Source: Tanypteryx hageni (lineage: Eukaryota > Arthropoda > Insecta > Odonata > Petaluridae). From it: DNA of 64,000 bases. The DNA lies in NCBI GenBank assembly GCA_028673005.1, contig CM054120.1:60510057-60574056 (forward strand). The letters run 5' to 3'. The translations under genes and the position numbers were made by a program. Positions 1-12,096 of the stretch are shown one piece after another. A model generated the notes under the pieces. That model saw only the letters and a list, made by a program, of their open reading frames with translations. It had not been told where the DNA came from and did no database searches. Positions within the stretch are counted from its first letter, which is position 1. Every line of letters begins with the position of its first letter.

Positions 1-245
1 CACAATGGATAAACTCGAGTATAACCCATCGACCTGTGAGCATGAAGATATTTCAGTTGTTGAAATTTTACAATTAATATTTAAAAATTTCTACTTCTTT
101 AAACATTTTTTAAAAAAAACTTTCTCTAAAGTATTGAAGGATGCCCAAGAGTTGAACAAAGTGAATCAAAACTGAAAATATATACATTTTCAACAAAACA
201 TTGATTTATTACCATTCCCAACCACCCAAATAAACTTCTAATATA

Positions 246-480
246 CAGTAAAACCTCCATATAACGAAATTGACGGGACCGAAAATAAGGGATGTTCATT
301 GTATGGATGGTTGCATACACACGGGAAGACCAGTCATGCGCGGGTACGTCAGGTTCAGAGACAGGTTAGATTTAATTACCACTCTAACGTACATCCAGCA
401 GGTATTTAATTGAAATGGCCAATTTCGATGTAGTTCGTTATAAACATTTGTAAATTTTACCAAATAAACGGATTGCGTCA
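246..480 (+). mobile_element. Terminus of a Tigger/pogo- or mariner-like DNA transposon
   Basis: After a TA dinucleotide the sequence reads CAGTAAAACCTCCATATAAC. This resembles the start of pogo/Tigger-type terminal inverted repeats (CAGTARAMCCTC.ATATAACG), which insert at TA. An imperfect inverted counterpart with 'gttcgttataaac' lies near 434-446. No transposase is visible and the right terminus was not resolved, so the right boundary is approximate. Confidence 0.35.
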
Positions 481-2384
481 AAATTTGGAAATATTTACAC
501 CATAGTAACTGTAGTTATTTTTTACATAATTCTATTTCATTAAGTTTATCCGTCATCGCATGATGAAGTAATAACGGTTTATACCACACAAATGTTTAAC
601 TCTTAATCATTGCTTTTAGTGCTAAAATAGTTCCTATGAACTTCAACTCCATCAAAATAACCCAGTCGAGTTTTCTGTAAATATTCAGCTTGCCGCTTCG
701 TTCTCCTTACAAAGCAGTAGCTGAGTGTCTCCCAATTTATCTCTTCCTAACATGGATGTTTTGGCACTCGAGAACCGTTTACGAATAACATCGCATTGAT
801 ACGATTTATGAAAACGAGAGTAAATCACCTCTAGCCGTCCCCTATTTCCCTTCTTCTCACGGTGCCTTGGCGACCTTGAACACTACTGATTTCTATTGAT
901 TGAGAACACTCGCCTTTTGCTCTGTCTCTTTGATAGTATTCTTTCTGAATACGGGATTTTCTGATGAAAATTATCGACTTTTTTCAAATTATTTCCTTCC
1001 CTAAAGAATGAGCTAATTTCTGAAAGTGAATTAGAGACATTAATACATTTTTAGTAACCGATAGATTAAAGGTGAAGAAATACAGCAAATCAATCAGCGG
1101 ACCAGCCGTAATTTAGTTTTGCGTAACTAAAAAGTTTCGAAAAATATTGTGTTCAACGTCTTCTTAAGGTAAAAACCTTCGTATATAATAACGTGGAGGC
1201 AATCGAAAAAATTAAAAACTTATCTCTATAGTGGAAATTTATGGCAGCGCGGCACAGTGGCCGGGGATGCGGTAAGAAACCGAGGTCCGTAGCATGCACA
1301 GATCGGCGTTGAGGGGTTAATCATGGGGCTCAGCTGATCAAGCAAGGAACTGCCAAAACCATTGAATATACGCGTAATAATACGTAAAGATTAACATAAC
1401 AGTGCATTCTATGAAAACAATAACAGTCAATATTAATGCCTCGCTACTAATTAAAGTGCAAGATGAGATAATGATTTTTATCTTAATATGCATTCGATTC
1501 GTTTATGCACTCCGTCTGATAGCGGGGCAGAGTATTTGTGAACGAGAGCACATAAAATATCTCACGTTATTAATTCACTATAAAATGTAAGTACATATTA
1601 CAATTTCTCGCAAAATTTATAGTGCGTATTGCGTTCTCGGGAATACAGTTATTCTGTTTAGCTTTAAATAATCGCTGATTTCAGAAGTATTCTCGTTGAC
1701 AGAGCATGAATGTTGTTGGTGTAAAATTAATCTGAGAACACCCGATTATCTGAAAATAGTGAAAACGATTACTATGCGTCCTATTTTTCATTCCGTGCGG
1801 GTAGAGAAAACGAGAGGGCAAGGCAGAATTAAATATTTCGAGTCAAAACATGTATTTAATAGAGGACTGCCTGGTAAAATGTTACCAGTAAATCATCGAC
1901 TAGCCCCACTAGAGAAAAATTTTACGTAGACGCGGTAAATGTTGGCTCACCGAGATATCCGTAAAATTTCCCCAAAGCGTTTTTAATGAGCACAAGTTGG
2001 AGGAAAAAACATTAGACTTTTCTGACCAATGATTAGCCTGATATTTTATTCCGAGCATTTTGTTTCATAGTTTTAATTTGTGACCATTGAAAAAGAAAAG
2101 TTGCTTTACTTATAAAAGTATAATCAAAATGAGAACATATAACATAAACATATTTTTTTAATCATAGGTATTCAGCCTAAAGTACCCATATCTCTGGGAA
2201 TATGCGAGATCTTTCAAAGAGATAGGATATTAAGGATATCTAATGTAAAAAAGCAGCGAAGCAATATCTAATAATTACCTCACGAATAATATATGTATAT
2301 CATATCATTATAAAGTACATATTAAATATTTGCAGACTCGACCAAATAATACCCGAGTTTGTTAACTTTAAAATATACCAGAGG
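481..2384. other. AT-rich non-coding stretch
   Basis: No recognisable gene, RNA or transposon domain. Short open frames such as 1402-1590 and 1696-1929 (77 codons) match nothing I recognise and have no splice or promoter context. Bases 1-245 are equally uninformative. Confidence 0.5.
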
Positions 2385-2561
2385 CAGGGCCGCTTCTAGG
2401 GTATTTGGCGCCCGGGTGCAAGATATCACTGTTGCGCCCCCTGCATGCGAATTTTTGTGGTATGAACAAATGTGACTTTTTTAATCGATAGAGAGTGGAG
2501 AGAAGTTGATAGATTTCTGTCGATGTATCCCAGAACGAACTGATTGAAATAGTTCTTCGCA

Positions 2562-3010
2562 TAAATCTATAATAATAAAGCTACTTGTGCCTCACTCACT
2601 GACTGACATAAAACTCTTAGGTACTTCTATAAGGGCCAGAAATCTTAAATTTGGCATGTAGGTAGATAGAGTGACACAACCGACAAGTAAAATCGAAAGT
2701 CACAAAAAAGTTCATATTTAAGGGGTCTTTTTAACCCCAATGTTCTATTTCAATACCCCTAAAGAAAAGCATGTGATTCAGTGGAAGGCTTTATTAAAAT
2801 GCACTTTTAAATTACTTAAAATTGGGATACGAATTCGAAAACAGAACAGTATTCTAGCTGAAAGAACGGGGTTTTTAATATTTTAAAGCAAAATTCAATT
2901 ACTTACCGAATTAGCGTAAATATTTACCTTAAATTGGAAAAAGGGTGAATTTTTCCACTTTTCTAAAATGGAAATGTATAAAACCATGGCAACGACCTCT
3001 TTGCTTTTAA
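2562..3010 (+). mobile_element. Helitron-like repeat R2, copy 1
   Basis: It begins near 'tctataataataaagctac', followed by a 'ctcactcactgactgac' stretch. This kind of 5' terminus is common in arthropod Helitron-like repeats. The block recurs inverted at 46965-47410, with shared phrases around 'accatggcaacg', 'gggatacgaattcg' and 'attcagtg'. A short piece recurs at 17446-17530. No Rep or helicase coding is seen, so it is non-autonomous or a fragment. The Helitron label is an inference from the terminus style; the repeat relationship is seen directly. Confidence 0.5.
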
Positions 3011-3353
3011 AGGGATCTTCAATGCTGTAAATGGAAATTCCTCTCCTACGGTGAACCCATTTTTGGTCGCCACTGATTAGCGGCCTTGAGTCATACGACC
3101 GCGTATATCAAGGGATCGGAAAAATTTTACGTGGGAAATTTTGTCATTTTAGTATCTCCAACTTTCCCTTTTCACTCTGACAAATATGGCGGGCAGACCA
3201 CGCCCCTTGACTTCACCCTCTGCTACAGCTAGAATAGGGAGCGCCATCTCCCTTATATTAGTCGCTCCATGGCTGGTTCACACTGAGGGGACGGTCGCGT
3301 TAAGGGCTTTATTAGGGATAGAACTATTTTTGCGGAGACCATTTACACAGGTA

Positions 3354-3452
3354 GATTAGGCCTCGGTCGCGGTAACCGAAAAGGACTCGAAAAGGCTTGG
3401 AACAAATATTGCCTGCTCGAGCGACCCAAAGTGTTCGTGCCGAGGCCTAATC
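3354..3452. repeat. 13-bp perfect inverted repeat inside hAT remnant
   Basis: GATTAGGCCTCGG at 3354-3366 is perfectly complementary to 3440-3452, with about 73 bp between. The spacer is more GC-rich than its surroundings. It could be a hairpin, a small MITE end pair or chance. Confidence 0.5.
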
Positions 3453-4259
3453 GTGTCCTCCCCTTCGCTCGTGCTTGCGATCTTTATTATCCATAATGAT
3501 TGTGAAGAAGACAAATACAGCGTAGAACACGATTACAATACTGTCTCAATAGACTACGTATATGAGAAAGTAAAAAAGCGAAATACGTAACTAAGACAAA
3601 ACTATGCCGAATAGGGCCATCTGGAGAACAGATGCTTCCTCGCTTTTCTCTAGACGGCCAAGTTAAAATCCTCCCCGTCTCCTAGTAGAGACTTGAACCT
3701 TAACGGGCGGGCCGTGAGAGTGAAGTCAGAACTAAGGTGGCGCGATCAGTCTACAGATCGCTGGAGTATTTGAAGCAAAAATGACATTATTTACAACTAC
3801 TACTGATTTCTCTGTTGACATTTAAGCTATATTTATAATTTACACATAATTTAAAAGGAAAAAATATGAACTTTCCCATATGTGAGATATTTTTTATTTT
3901 ATTTTTTATTTTTTTTCCTTTAAAAGATATTTCATAATATAGGATTCTAAATACGAAACTCCCGCCCTTTATGTTGAACAGATTCCGAGAAATCAATCGA
4001 CGAATGATAATTCGCGTTATTCTTCCTCTAGAAATGAGGCCAATTGTTTAGCAAAAAAATCAAAAATTTCAAATTTCTTTGTTCGCTGGTAGTTTGGTAC
4101 GACATTCTATTTGAGAGTAAGTGGAGTAAGTAAATTGTGGCAAGGTCCATCCGTGGATATGAAGGCTTTAATAAATTCTCTTGAGCTGATTCAGTCATAT
4201 TTCGAAGATTTTTACATCAGAAATAGGGTTAAATAAAATTATTATAGATGCTCGAGTAT

Positions 4260-4735
4260 TGGCAACGGAACTAGAGATAGAATAAAAATTTACGCAAGGG
4301 ACAGAAGTTCATTGTAAGAATTTACAGATTTTACTGAGTGTTGATGATGAAAGTGATGCTCTAGATATGAGCGAGGAATTAAGTGTTTTAGTGAAACAAG
4401 TCATCCCAAAATCTTTACCTATAGATGTATTGAATTTCATTCAACAAAATAAATTAACTGCTGTTTACCCCAATACCTTCATAACCATTAGAATTTCGTT
4501 AACCTTGCTTTTTACAGTTGCATCTGCATAAAGGACGTCTTCCAAGTTAAAAATTATCAAGAATTATTTATGTACAACAGTGTCTGACGATCGTATAACT
4601 GGTGTCAATTATGTCCATAGAAAGTGATATTATGCAATCATTAAAATACGAAGATATAATTGACGACTTTGCATCCAAAAAATGCCAAGGGTGGCTTTTA
4701 AATGAAGAAAATAAAAGACGAGATTTGTTTTGCAG
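4260..4735 (+). pseudogene. hAT transposase C-terminal dimerisation region, broken
   Basis: Conceptual translation gives, with stops, segments such as 'PIDVLNFIQQNKLTAVYPNT', 'FITIRISLTLLFTVASA' and 'SSKLKIIKNYLCTTVS'. These follow the order of the hAT C-terminal dimerisation region, whose conserved motif is close to LP(V/I)(S/T)xASxERxFSxLKxIKxxLR. The S/E-R part of that motif is destroyed by a stop codon. The reading frame continues for roughly 150 residues with several stops, so the gene is dead. It lies on the plus strand inside the 2385-4869 element, and comparable regions occur at 16100, 42550 and (minus strand) 12200. Assignment to hAT is firm; the subfamily is not. Confidence 0.7.
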
Positions 4736-4872
4736 TGTTTTAATTTAAATACTCGTAATTTTGTTAATATATGGCTAATAGCTTACCTTTCAAATGTTAA
4801 CCCATGGAACGAGGGGGGCGGCCGAACGGTTCCCGCCTCAGGGAGGCGAAATGTCTGAAGCCAGCCCTGAGA

Positions 4873-5400
4873 GTACCATTAAGAAACAGATACTCTTCCA
4901 ATGGAAGCCCAAAGAAAACTGATTTAAGAGAAGTTATGAAATATTTTCATAATAATATGGATGTTAATGCAGGAAGGCGAAGGAGTAATTGAGACTAGTC
5001 TTCGGAAATGATCCTCGAAGCCGATTTACAATCATAATTGAGATTTCTATGACCAAATAGGGGAGAAAAAACAAAAGAGAGGCTAGAAATGAAAAATGCT
5101 TGCTCTTCAAAAGGTCGATTCTTACGTGCTACCTTATGAAGAATGCAAATCATCCCCTGGCGTAGAAATCTGGACGTTTTTTGTAAATTTTCCTTCGTCA
5201 CAGCATTTTAAAATCGGAATAGATTACGTACCTACGACAAATTTCAAGTTTATATCTGCATATTTGATCGAGTAATTCGAATTTTATGCGCGAAAAAGTC
5301 ATAATTTACGTCATCACCGTTATACACAGAAGCATAGACAGAAATACCAGACCTTATACATTAGAAAATTCTTAAGGAAGGCGAGCTCTGAATGCTTTTA
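4873..5400 (+). repeat. Dispersed repeat RG, non-GA part
   Basis: Bases 4873-5095 are matched at roughly 85-90% by 62943-63165 (shared start 'taccattaagaaacagatac' / 'caccattaagaaacagatac'). Bases 5110-5400 are matched by 19814-20105 (shared 'aaatcatcccctgg' and 'tatctgcatatttgatcgag'). It leads directly into the GA-rich minisatellite. It carries no coding capacity that I recognise. Confidence 0.75.
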
Positions 5401-5403
5401 TGC

Positions 5404-5950
5404 GAGAGAGAGAGAGGGGGGGGGAGAATGAGAGGGAGTGAGAGAGAAGGAGAGAGAGAGAGAGAAGGAGAGATAGAGAGAAGGAGAGTGAGGGATGGAG
5501 TTAGAGAAGAAGGGAGAGGGAAAGATAGGTAGATAATTGTATTTATTAGGGCAAGATTGAGACTAGGAAGTCTATTTTTGCAGAAGGATAGAGGGAGAGA
5601 ATGAGGAAGAGATGGCGAGGAAGATAGAGATCAAAGGATGGATGGAGGGAGAGAGACAGGAGGAGGGAGAGGGAAAGATATGTAGATAATTGTATTTATT
5701 AGGGCGAGATTAAGACTACGAAGTCTATTTTTAGAGGAGGGATGAAGAGATGGAGGCAGAGGGAGGGCTGGCGAGGAAGAAAGAGATAAAGGGGGAGAAA
5801 GAGAGAGGGAGATAGAGAATAGATAGAAAAATAATTGTATTTATTAGGGCGAGATTGAGACTAGGAAGTCTATTTTCCAGGGAAAAGAGAGGGGGAGGGG
5901 GAGCGAGAATGGGAGGGAGGAGGATAGAAGAGAAAAAAGGCGAAAGAATG
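5404..5950 (+). repeat. GA-rich minisatellite with about 150-bp units
   Basis: Purine-rich (GAGAGG)n sequence is interrupted three times (near 5530, 5683 and 5832) by one conserved 45-50 bp element that includes 'tgtatttattagggcgagat' and 'gaagtctattttt'. The unit length is about 150 bp. The same element occurs twice in the related array at 20196-20402. Confidence 0.85.
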
Positions 5951-6333
5951 TGAAGCGCCTTCAATTTAATACTTAATCAACGCATTTCCGTTATATTTGA
6001 CGGGCAATTACGCTACCTTACAATAATGTCTCTTTAAGAAACGTAGGAATGGTTGCATTAATGCAAATGCATATTGAAGTAAACGTACTTTGATTTAATC
6101 GTTGCTATGAAGGATGGTTTATGTTATTTTTAGAATTACGGTTGGCTTAATATTCCATTTTCTAATATATCCTTAAAAAAACTATATTTTCAAATGTTTG
6201 CGCTCTAACAATTTGCCACCCTTGACAATAGGAAAACATTTTGTTTAATGACGTATGTTTTCGCGGAATGATTCGCTCACCTACTGAAGGGACTATGAAA
6301 CCTATCAATTTTATTCCATCTTGCCATCACATT

Positions 6334-8345
6334 AAACATGTTTCTTCTAATAATACGTCCACAGTTTTTATTATTAGGTGTTTTAACGGGAAGAGTGGCT
6401 CTCGGGAGCCGTGCGCAAGTTCTTAAAGAGCCGCATGCAGCTCAGGAATACTTACGGTGAGGGAAGCATTCTGGAGGAGTGGGTTATAAACAGAACGCAA
6501 ACGAAATATTAATTGTTATCTGTCTATAATACACGAGAAGGTCGACAGTTTTGCGAATAAAGCGTCAATTTCTGTAATTTTCTTTAGCACACTCTAAGCA
6601 AGTAATCCTTATATAATAATTCTCAAGTGTCCGTCTGTCTGCATCTACCGTTATTTTTGGATATTTTGCCAATGGAATTATGAGCTGAAACTTTCACAAT
6701 CCTTAAACACCCATGAGATGGTCTCTAAAAAAACAAACATCAGGGAAAATTCCGGATCCGTCTCCGGGAGACAATTATATTTTCCCATAAGTTTACACGG
6801 GATTATCGATTTTTCGAGGTTTAAGGTTTATTTCCTTTATTATTTAAATTATGTAAATATTGACCGAAATTCTACTTTTTCGTTTTATTCGACAGGCAGA
6901 AATATCACATATTCTATTCATTCAACGTTTATATAATATATAGAAGAATTTGTCAGAAACACGCATTAATTTAGATATTTTATGGCTTTTTCGTACTCTT
7001 TCCGGGTGTTGTAAGGGCGACCTCCAATGTTGCCTTCGATTGAATTATCGTCTATGGAGCCCTCTAATAGGCAAAGGAATTGTGTTGTTCGCTTCGCGCA
7101 ATGTCAATCTTAATAGATTGCCACTTTAATAATTGAATAATATTATAATTCAGTAAACATACGAGGAGGAATAATAACGGAGCCAAAGAGTGGCAAATTA
7201 AGTCGTATATTGATGCCAGAATGTAATAAATTTCCAGCGCTTCATTTTCTAAGAGAAATTAAATGATTGTCAGTAGTTTATTAATTAATCAAACAATTAT
7301 ATTTACTATATATAAATAATTATATTTTCCCATAAATTTACACGGAACTTTCGATTTTTCAAATTCAAATACATTTACTATACATATACAAAGGTTTTTA
7401 CACACACACCTGAGAAGTTATATTTTAATCACACTACAAAGTCTCGTCATGTTCAACGGGTAATTCCGCTCGTTATAAAAAAACGGAAGCATTGAATAAA
7501 TCCGTTTTCGGAGAGGACAATCAAGCGATATTCAGTTATCTTGATAACGATAATATAAGGAGCAGATGACGCCGAAATGGTTAAATAAGTACATACTCAT
7601 GAATAGTGTAATATATGATTAAAAATGCATTGATCATGGCAATTGTTCTTGAAAGATATTCACACTGGTAAATTGCGTTACACTGTAACGATGAATGTTT
7701 AAATAGTTAAATTTTTATTTGAAAACGGATGCAAAATAACCTGACAATTTTAACATGACACATAAGGAAGGTGGAATATGGAAACTACATAGTATAGCAT
7801 TGCGTACAGTTACCCATTGTTTGGTATTCGCCCTTTCAAATTGGCCGAAATAATCACCGACAACGATCATTAGCAAAAGAATTTTCAATCTCATATATAC
7901 GCATGTTTCATGGCAGCGTTGGTTAGCTTCGACATGAGCTGTTAAAAGACGACAAGCGAACCACATCTCGTCTTTCATCGAACCTCCATCCATTAAAATT
8001 ATAATGCCCCCCAAGGTATGACCAAGATTTTTCGCAGGTCCCTTCCTACACCCTACAGACAATTTGGGGCATCCGTGGTACCACTGTTATCACGGTTACC
8101 TGGCGCAACTGCGCCCCGGTTTTGGTATGCGTCACGACTGCCCGTGTGCAAGACCCTTTTTGGCCACCCATGTGCACATTAATTAACGGCCACCATTTTT
8201 ATCACGAAAACTCAATAACAAATAGGACGTTTTAGAAATATTGTGTTTAAAAAGTACAGTAAGACCATCTTAATAAGAAAATTATGTATTTGGACCGTCC
8301 GGCCATTCATACTGGGTAAGGTTAGCAATGTCCCCTATGTCCCTT
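6334..8345 (+). repeat. Dispersed repeat RA, copy 1 (about 2 kb)
   Basis: This block is collinear with 39112-41185. Shared landmarks run from 'tttcttctaataatacgtcc' through 'agagccgcatgcagctcagg', the R1 segment, 'acacacacct', and 'cagttcctgctcag' at the end. Copy 2 has about 60 bp extra near 39150 that copy 1 lacks. Near the right end both copies keep an open minus-strand frame (7715-8062 here, 40712-41011 in copy 2) sharing 'ENLGHTLGGII'-type residues. That may be a remnant coding segment of the element; I do not recognise it. The left part has hAT-like termini in copy 2. Confidence 0.85.
6600..7150 (+). mobile_element. Repeat R1 (Helitron-like), copy 1
   Basis: It begins near 'ccttatataataattctcaa', runs through 'gtccgtctgtctg', 'ttatggctttttcgtactct' and 'ttccgggtgttg', and ends past 'ttcgcttcgcgc', a short palindrome. 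There are six copies in the window: 6600, 16690 (inverted), 17530 (truncated), 25265, 39430 and 43140 (inverted). The AT-rich head, internal invariance and hairpin-like tail suggest a Helitron-like element, but no replicase was seen. Confidence 0.6.
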
Positions 8346-9366
8346 CAGTTCCTGCTCAGGTATAGCATCTAAACATAAATTTCAGGAACTTAAATGCATG
8401 TAGGTATACAGTATACATCAGGCATGTCAATCCCGAAGCGGCATTAGGGCCCCATTTAAGTGATGGGTGTTATAGAAGGATTTGAGTTGTTAAATGAGAG
8501 CCGTAGCTGACAAAAACGTTATGTTGATGATTGGATTGCTGTTTTGCCATTAAAAACAATAATTTGGAAAATTTGCTCTATTGCATCTCAATAACTATGA
8601 CAATTAGTTAAGACAAAAATTCTAATTCCGACCACGCAAAGGCACAGGAAGGGTCGCTAATTTTACATACTCGCTATGATATAATAAATAAACCGCTATA
8701 TATACATTGCACAATCTTTCTCATATACGTTTATACGTATGTTCGACTGTGTACGCTTATAAAAAATCCCTTATAAATCAAAGTTAACCGTAGTTTAGCG
8801 TGGTATATTATAAAACCACTAATTGATATGTAATAATTTTTGGGACATATGGCAGAGTTAGTATTATTCGCGACATCATGATGTACGATTGAATGGATAT
8901 TAATCAAAATCCTTATAGGCATTTTTGAGTAAAACGAATTTTGTTTCCTATTCTATCCTAAAATAAAGTAACCTTAATTGTAGAGCAATATCGTTCATCT
9001 CTTCATGGTATCTATTATGAATAATATTTTCAACAAATAAGAGAAATCCTTCGATTTAGTTTAAGCGCCTTGGCTGTAGTAAGATTTTGAGTGGATCGCG
9101 GCGAAGGCGTGACGTCATAGGGCTTAGGTAAAGTAGTTTAGCGTACATTTTAATGTCACTGGACGACATATAGTGAAATTAAGAGCTATATGGCTTACGG
9201 AGTGTTACTTGTGACATCAAGCTCTACAACTGGATCGGCCCGGAAGGGGCATCAAAAAATTATGAAATACTCCCCATTTAACAATTTAGCGGCGTCTGCA
9301 GTATAAAATACGACCGTTGCCTTTTATACCATATGTGTCAACGACAAGGACGCCTTATCGTTTTCT
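8346..9366. other. AT-rich stretch without recognisable gene
   Basis: No supported coding region. A canonical CRE octamer TGACGTCA occurs near 9110, without other promoter evidence. Confidence 0.45.
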
Positions 9367-10254
9367 CAGGGGCGGATTGATCTGCCGAGAGATCGGGTAA
9401 AATTCTGGTGGTCCGATGCTGCCTCTGGGCCGAGACTGCTTCGGCCGTGAGCTGTTTGCTATCCGTATTCTTAAGCTACTTCAGCTACGAACATGTCCGT
9501 AAGACTGCGGCGTCGGTAATAGGGGCGATAGCTTGAGTGGGGGCAAAATATTTTTCGAGGGGTCATGTACACATTTATCGGTCTCTTCCAATTAATTGTC
9601 TTATATTTACCCTCTCCTCGGTTTTCCCAAACTCGAGCCTTTTCACCCCTCCTCCCCTTGCAGTCCCGAGGCAAGAAAGTCCGAGGAAGACGCGGGAATT
9701 CGCAAGACCCCTCCTGCCGTTCCCCTTTGTTTCCACGTGCATTCATTCGGGAACGGTCATATTTTTCGGTTTATTTGTTGCCGCTCTTGTTTGAGCCCCC
9801 TTTGGGTTTCTTTCACTTCCTCTTAGTAATTTCTACGCCTTGAGGACGGGAATATATTTTCACACCACTGTTTTCAAATCCTTCTCCTTCAAAATTTCGT
9901 CCTCTCTCGCATTTCTCATAGGTGACATCGAAGAAGAGCAGCTTGTCCGCATTAGTTCCAAAACGTCCATCGTTGCTGTAATGTCAATCAAGAGGTGTGC
10001 ATCTTTTAGTGTTTGAAGAATCTGTTAACACGTAATAGCAGGTTAGATTTCCTTGGGAATTATTGATATGTTTTTGTCTTTTCTCAAGATGTTATGTGAG
10101 TTTTTAGTGTTAATATTATACTTTTCCCATTGGAGAATGCATGTTTTTCACCCTGAGAGCTGGAGATATTCCAAGTCTACGATCAACGGAGTTTTTCATA
10201 GATGGAGGTTAGCATATATTTTTATTCGATCTTTTATTTAGATTATCATTCACG
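9367..10254. other. GC-richer segment with a hAT-like end
   Basis: CAGGGGCGGATTGATCTGCC at 9367 looks like a hAT terminal inverted repeat start (compare CAGGGGCGGATCC at 10255), but no partner end was found. Bases 9480-9830 are locally GC-rich and open in several overlapping frames on both strands (up to 92 codons). That pattern is expected from base composition, and none of the translations is recognisable. Confidence 0.3.
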
Positions 10255-11289
10255 CAGGGGCGGATCCTGAAACTTCTCAAGGAGTGGATGATTGCCCCAG
10301 TAGCCCCTCCCTTTCCTTGAGTGATATATTCCCGATTACTCATTGTCCTTAATATCCTTAGCCTTGTCAGAATGGATCCAGGCCAAAGTTCCCTTGTCAG
10401 ATATTTCTTTCGTTTGTCGTTTGCATCGCCGGCGCGTGCCTATTGGCCGTCCGTGTGCGGAATCAAGTTGGCCGCCACTCCCCCCCACTTCCTCCCACCC
10501 CCCATAGGTACACATATCTCTCTTCATTACCATCAGCGAATTTTCAATTCCTGTTCCGAGTGTTCTTGCTGAATATCCTGTACAGCAGGGATGCTCAGGA
10601 CCTCCATCGCCAACCCGTTTTAAGTAGATTGCGTAAACATTTCATCGCCTCTACCATCTCATAGAACAGATGTCCCCCCAACCACCGCTCGCCAAAATAT
10701 CTAACGATGAATACGGATCCCAAAAGATGTAATATCTGCGATTCACGGCATTACAAAAAAGGCACTTGCCTAATTCCAATAGGATCGTCCACCGAAGATA
10801 GAAGATAGAAGATTGAAACAAGATGATCCAAACAGAACTTCTAATGCCTACTTTCCATTAAATCATCTATTTCATAATTATATTTGCTTTAATAGCTTTA
10901 AAATCATCGCGGGTATGTCTCCCTTTCTGTTTCCAAATTTTATAATCTAGCGTTATAAAATACTACAAATACATTAAACGAAATATTAAATCGATCACGC
11001 GTATTTGTGCGGTATAATTAACGCGTGTACGTATTAGAATATACCCAACCTGAGTCAGACAGTAGTTGTTGCTATGGCAACACTCTCGTAATGAATGATA
11101 AAAATTGAAAAATCGCAAGTATTTACGCGAAATTTGAAGAAATACAATTGATAAGCTCAATTCTACAATAAAAAATATAATCCTTATATTTTGCCTGAGA
11201 AAAGAGTACAAAAGTCGCTCCGATATTACAATTCTAAGATATCTTAATGCGGCACGATGGATTTCAGATTTACCATGTAAATCTACTGG

Positions 11290-11370
11290 AAAGGATAGTT
11301 CCTGGAATCGAACCCGGGACTTCAATCTTCGCAACAAAAACTATCCTCGGGAGCTCGGCCCATGTAGCAA
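11290..11370 (-). repeat. tRNA-like / SINE head
   Basis: On the minus strand GGTTCGATTCC (plus-strand 11304-11314) matches an RNA polymerase III B box. About 33 bp upstream 'GGCCGAGCTCCCGAGG' resembles an A box. The arms do not fold into a convincing complete tRNA, and the flanks do not make an acceptor stem. A tRNA-derived SINE fragment or tRNA pseudogene is therefore more likely than a functional tRNA. Confidence 0.45.
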
Positions 11371-12096
11371 AAGATTGTCACCAAGTCTCATGAAAATCGG
11401 TCTATTGGTTCAAAGGTTAATAGGGTTGCGGACGGACACACAGACACAACGGCAAAACTATAAGCCTATTTCCATTCTGGAAACTAGGCTAAAAATTTAT
11501 CAGACTAGAACACGACCGAAAATATTATCTTAGCGACCTCCAAGTTTCGAAATTCTGCCTAAACGAGTTATTTACTGTCTTTTGTCTTACTAATCGCGAT
11601 GCACTGCCAACCGATGAGACAGAAACCTTACTCTCGATGTTGGTGAAACAAATCCGTATAATGTCGTGTTATATTTGCCAGTAGATGTTCAACTGAGGTA
11701 TAAATTAAATTATGTATTATGTAGTTGATGAAAGCAATAACATAAAGATTAGGATGATACGTATTTATTTATAATCACACCAATAGTAATACCAAAGGAT
11801 TAATAGATTTATTTACGAACTCTAATTGGACCACATATGCACAAGTTTTTCATTCTGAAAACAAACAAAATATTTCATTTGCTTTGAAACAGTGTAAAAT
11901 TAATACTATAAAAAGAACTTCCCAAATAACTTTATTTGATCATCAAGACATATCATCAACTTCAAAAGAAAATGAGAAAATTTTTGTGATGCATTTCAAA
12001 ATAGCAAAAAAAGAAGTGGAAATATGGACAGTCTTTATATAAAGTCAGCACGTCTGGCTTTTAGTTCAGAAATTTTTTTAATTAGCTGGTGAGTGT

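Larger units (their letters stand above)
2385..4869 (+). mobile_element. Diverged hAT transposon with inverted termini
   Basis: The left end starts CAGGGCCGCTTCTAGGG. The right end, read inward on the minus strand, starts CAGGGCTGGCTTCAGACA. The two align over about 30 bp with gaps, as hAT terminal inverted repeats beginning CAGGG do. A hAT transposase C-terminal remnant on the plus strand (4260-4735) lies inside, near the right end, which is the orientation expected. The 8 bp on each side do not match as a target duplication, so the ends may be mis-set or eroded. The interior carries a Helitron-like insertion (2562-3010) and a small inverted repeat (3354-3452). It could alternatively be two unrelated hAT ends. 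Confidence 0.55.

Noticed and set aside
5404..5950. CRISPR-like array (repeats with spacers of regular size)
   Set aside because: Spacers are low-complexity purine tracts, the context is eukaryotic, and only three units exist.
7715..8062. Host gene on the minus strand (115 codons)
   Set aside because: It lies in the dispersed repeat RA and has a partly conserved counterpart at 40712-41011, so it belongs to the repeat.
9471..9843. Several overlapping frames of 76-92 codons on both strands
   Set aside because: A locally GC-rich segment lacks stops in many frames. No homology, no splice sites and no consistent strand.
10963..11337. 124-codon minus-strand frame
   Set aside because: It begins in a tRNA-like SINE segment and continues in AT-rich DNA; composition gives hydrophobic residues without a domain.
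11290..11370. Functional tRNA gene
   Set aside because: A and B boxes are present but the cloverleaf and acceptor stem do not close; SINE or pseudogene is more likely.
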